A DNA stretch of 6,886 nucleotides from an uncultured bacterium (lineage in GTDB: Bacteria; Bacteroidota; Bacteroidia; Bacteroidales; Paludibacteraceae), in assembly GCA_947074225.1 (NCBI GenBank), contig CAMTOX010000102.1, positions 1 through 6,886 on the forward strand. Direction: 5' to 3'. The notes under the pieces are model-generated. The model made no database searches and was not told the origin of the DNA. It saw only the letters and a program-made list of their open reading frames with translations. Below are positions 5,766 to 6,886 of the stretch, one piece after another; position 1 is the stretch's first letter; every line of letters begins with the position of its first letter. The translations under genes and the position numbers were made by a program.

Positions 5766-6728
5766 TTACCAAGCCAAAGCACTAGCGCCAAGAATTGCCG
5801 CATCGCTCTCTTTAAGATCCGATTTGATTACTTTCACCTTGTTACGCCAATGTGGGAAGACACTTTCGTTAAGGTTATCAATGGTAGGCTTCATAATGAA
5901 GTCGCCAGCACGTGTTAACCCACCAAACATCACGATTGCTTCTGGAGCACTAAATGCCACGAAGTCGGCACAGGCTTGTCCTAAGATTTTTCCGGTATAT
6001 TCAAAAATCTCTTTAGCCACCTCATCGCCTTTCACTGCCGCCTCATAAACATCTTTAGAGGCTATCTTATCTACAGGAAGTTCACGAAGTAAGCTATCGC
6101 GATTGGTGCTTTCCAGAATCTCTTTTGCTGTGCGTGCTACACCGGTTGCCGAAGCATAGGCCTCTAAACAGCCTTTACGTCCACAGCCACATAGGCGACC
6201 ATTTTCGCGTACCACTGTCACGTGTCCAAGTTCGCCGGCAAAACCATCGTAGCCATACACCACCTCGCCATTGATTACAATACCGCTACCTACACCGGTG
6301 CCTAAAGTTATCATGATGAAGTTACGCATACCACGTGCTGCACCATAGGTCATCTCGCCCATTGCAGCAGCATTAGCATCGTTAGTTAATACCACAGGCA
6401 CGCCAAGGCGTTCAGATAAATAGGCAGCAAAAGGAATCTCATCGTCCTTAGCCCATTTAAGGTTTACGGCCTTATAGATTTTACCATTGTAGTAGTTAGC
6501 GTTCGGAGCACCGATGCCAATACCACGTATGTGGTCCATGCTGCTCACCTGGTTCACTAGGTCTACCACAGCTTTACTTAAGTCGTCAATAAAAGGAATT
6601 GCTTCGGTATGATTGTCGGAACGAATCGCTGTTTGAACCAACACATTACCACGCGCATCTACAACCCCAATTTTACTTGTTTGTCCGCCGATATCTATAC
6701 CGACAACATAAGGTTTTTCCATATCCAT
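5766..6728 (-). CDS. glk: ROK-family glucokinase (possibly also acting on N-acetylglucosamine)
   Basis: This 320-residue cytoplasmic kinase would phosphorylate glucose to glucose 6-phosphate with ATP, feeding glycolysis. It has the N-terminal phosphate loop GIDIGGQTSKIG (10-21), the catalytic Asp117 in LTNDANAA (114-121) and the adenosine/phosphate motif LGTGVGSGI (142-150). The ROK signature follows, with GELGH (165-169, zinc-ligand His169) and the zinc cysteines of CGCGRKGCLEA (Cys180, Cys182, Cys187). Glu189 follows the last cysteine, and GGL (269-271) belongs to the C-terminal lobe. All key residues are present and there is no N-terminal helix-turn-helix, so it is an enzyme and not a ROK repressor. 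Related Bacteroides enzymes (RokA) use glucose and also N-acetylglucosamine, so the exact sugar is uncertain. ATG at 6728 is chosen; an in-frame ATG at 6722 would only remove two residues. No good SD or TAnnTTTG box was found in the short upstream sequence. Confidence 0.92.
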   Translation of the reverse strand: MDMEKPYVVGIDIGGQTSKIGVVDARGNVLVQTAIRSDNHTEAIPFIDDLSKAVVDLVNQVSSMDHIRGIGIGAPNANYYNGKIYKAVNLKWAKDDEIPFAAYLSERLGVPVVLTNDANAAAMGEMTYGAARGMRNFIMITLGTGVGSGIVINGEVVYGYDGFAGELGHVTVVRENGRLCGCGRKGCLEAYASATGVARTAKEILESTNRDSLLRELPVDKIASKDVYEAAVKGDEVAKEIFEYTGKILGQACADFVAFSAPEAIVMFGGLTRAGDFIMKPTIDNLNESVFPHWRNKVKVIKSDLKESDAAILGASALAW

Positions 6729-6836
6729 TATTATTAATCCGCCACTATTGCGGGAGTCGTTTTAATGAGTTACTAGATTTGGTTAATTATTCGGTTGGGA
6801 TATCTTTATTTACATTCTTACAGCCTAATACCGCAT
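6729..6836. other. Noncoding upstream region of the kinase gene, to the real contig end
   Basis: These 108 bases are AT-rich and hold no credible gene on either strand. They should include the kinase leader and perhaps its promoter, but no clear -7/-33 pair is visible, so the promoter may lie beyond the contig end. The sequence is genomic only up to about 6836, where adapter sequence begins. Confidence 0.5.
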
Positions 6837-6886
6837 AGATCGGAAGAGCGTCGTGTAGGGAAAGAGTGTAGGCTATAGTGTAGATC
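6837..6886. other. Illumina TruSeq adapter contamination at the contig end
   Basis: From AGATCGGAAGAGC at 6837 to the last base the sequence follows the TruSeq i5-side adapter in reverse-complement orientation. The 33-base common part covers 6837-6869. An eight-base index AGGCTATA follows at 6870-6877 (reverse complement TATAGCCT, the D501 index). Then comes GTGTAGATC (6878-6886), the beginning of the P5 flow-cell sequence. These bases are a library artefact and should be trimmed. Confidence 0.98.

Noticed and set aside
6824..6836. Short match to the 16S rRNA segment CTAATACCGCAT just before the adapter
   Set aside because: Only about a dozen bases agree, the flanking sequence does not continue as rRNA, and Bacteroidota 16S differs around this point. 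It is treated as chance, though a chimeric read end cannot be fully excluded.
6599..6838. 79-codon open frame on the plus strand at the right end
   Set aside because: It is antisense to the start of the ROK kinase gene and its last codons reach the adapter sequence.

Overview
The window looks like a chromosomal fragment from a member of the Bacteroidota, most likely the order Bacteroidales. Four signs support this: two candidate promoters fit the Bacteroides-type consensus (TAnnTTTG at -7); a B12 receptor gene is followed by a YncE/DUF5074-like surface lipoprotein of the BtuG kind; that lipoprotein has acidic residues directly after its lipobox cysteine; and the kinase and DUF695-like genes resemble Bacteroides proteins. 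The species cannot be named from the sequence alone.

Layout. Positions 1-690 (minus) hold the N-terminal 230 codons of a BtuG-like lipoprotein that runs off the left edge. Positions 710-2767 (minus) encode a BtuB-type TonB-dependent receptor just upstream of it. A cobalamin riboswitch (about 2821-2998, minus) lies in the leader of this pair, with a promoter candidate behind it at 3017-3047. The two genes form a B12-repressible outer-membrane uptake unit: the lipoprotein would capture cobamides at the surface and the barrel would import them with TonB energy. A 600-base divergent intergenic region separates this unit from dnaX (3369-5141, plus), the gamma/tau subunit of the DNA polymerase III clamp loader. 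A strong two-way terminator at 5181-5216 divides dnaX from the convergent DUF695-like gene (5234-5671, minus). Upstream of that gene, on the same strand, is a ROK-family glucokinase gene (5766-6728) with its own terminator-like hairpin.

Most of the window is ordinary core metabolism and replication, and I see no new multi-gene system. The best lead is inside dnaX. A run of seven A's lies exactly where the ATPase core meets the disordered linker. It is followed after five bases by a possible 10-bp stem, and both alternative frames stop almost at once. This is the layout expected of a recoding site that makes a short gamma form beside full-length tau. A long hairpin in the dnaX leader is a second, weaker lead.

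The last 50 bases (6837-6886) are not biological. They match an Illumina TruSeq adapter, including a recognisable i5 index, so the contig really ends at about 6836.
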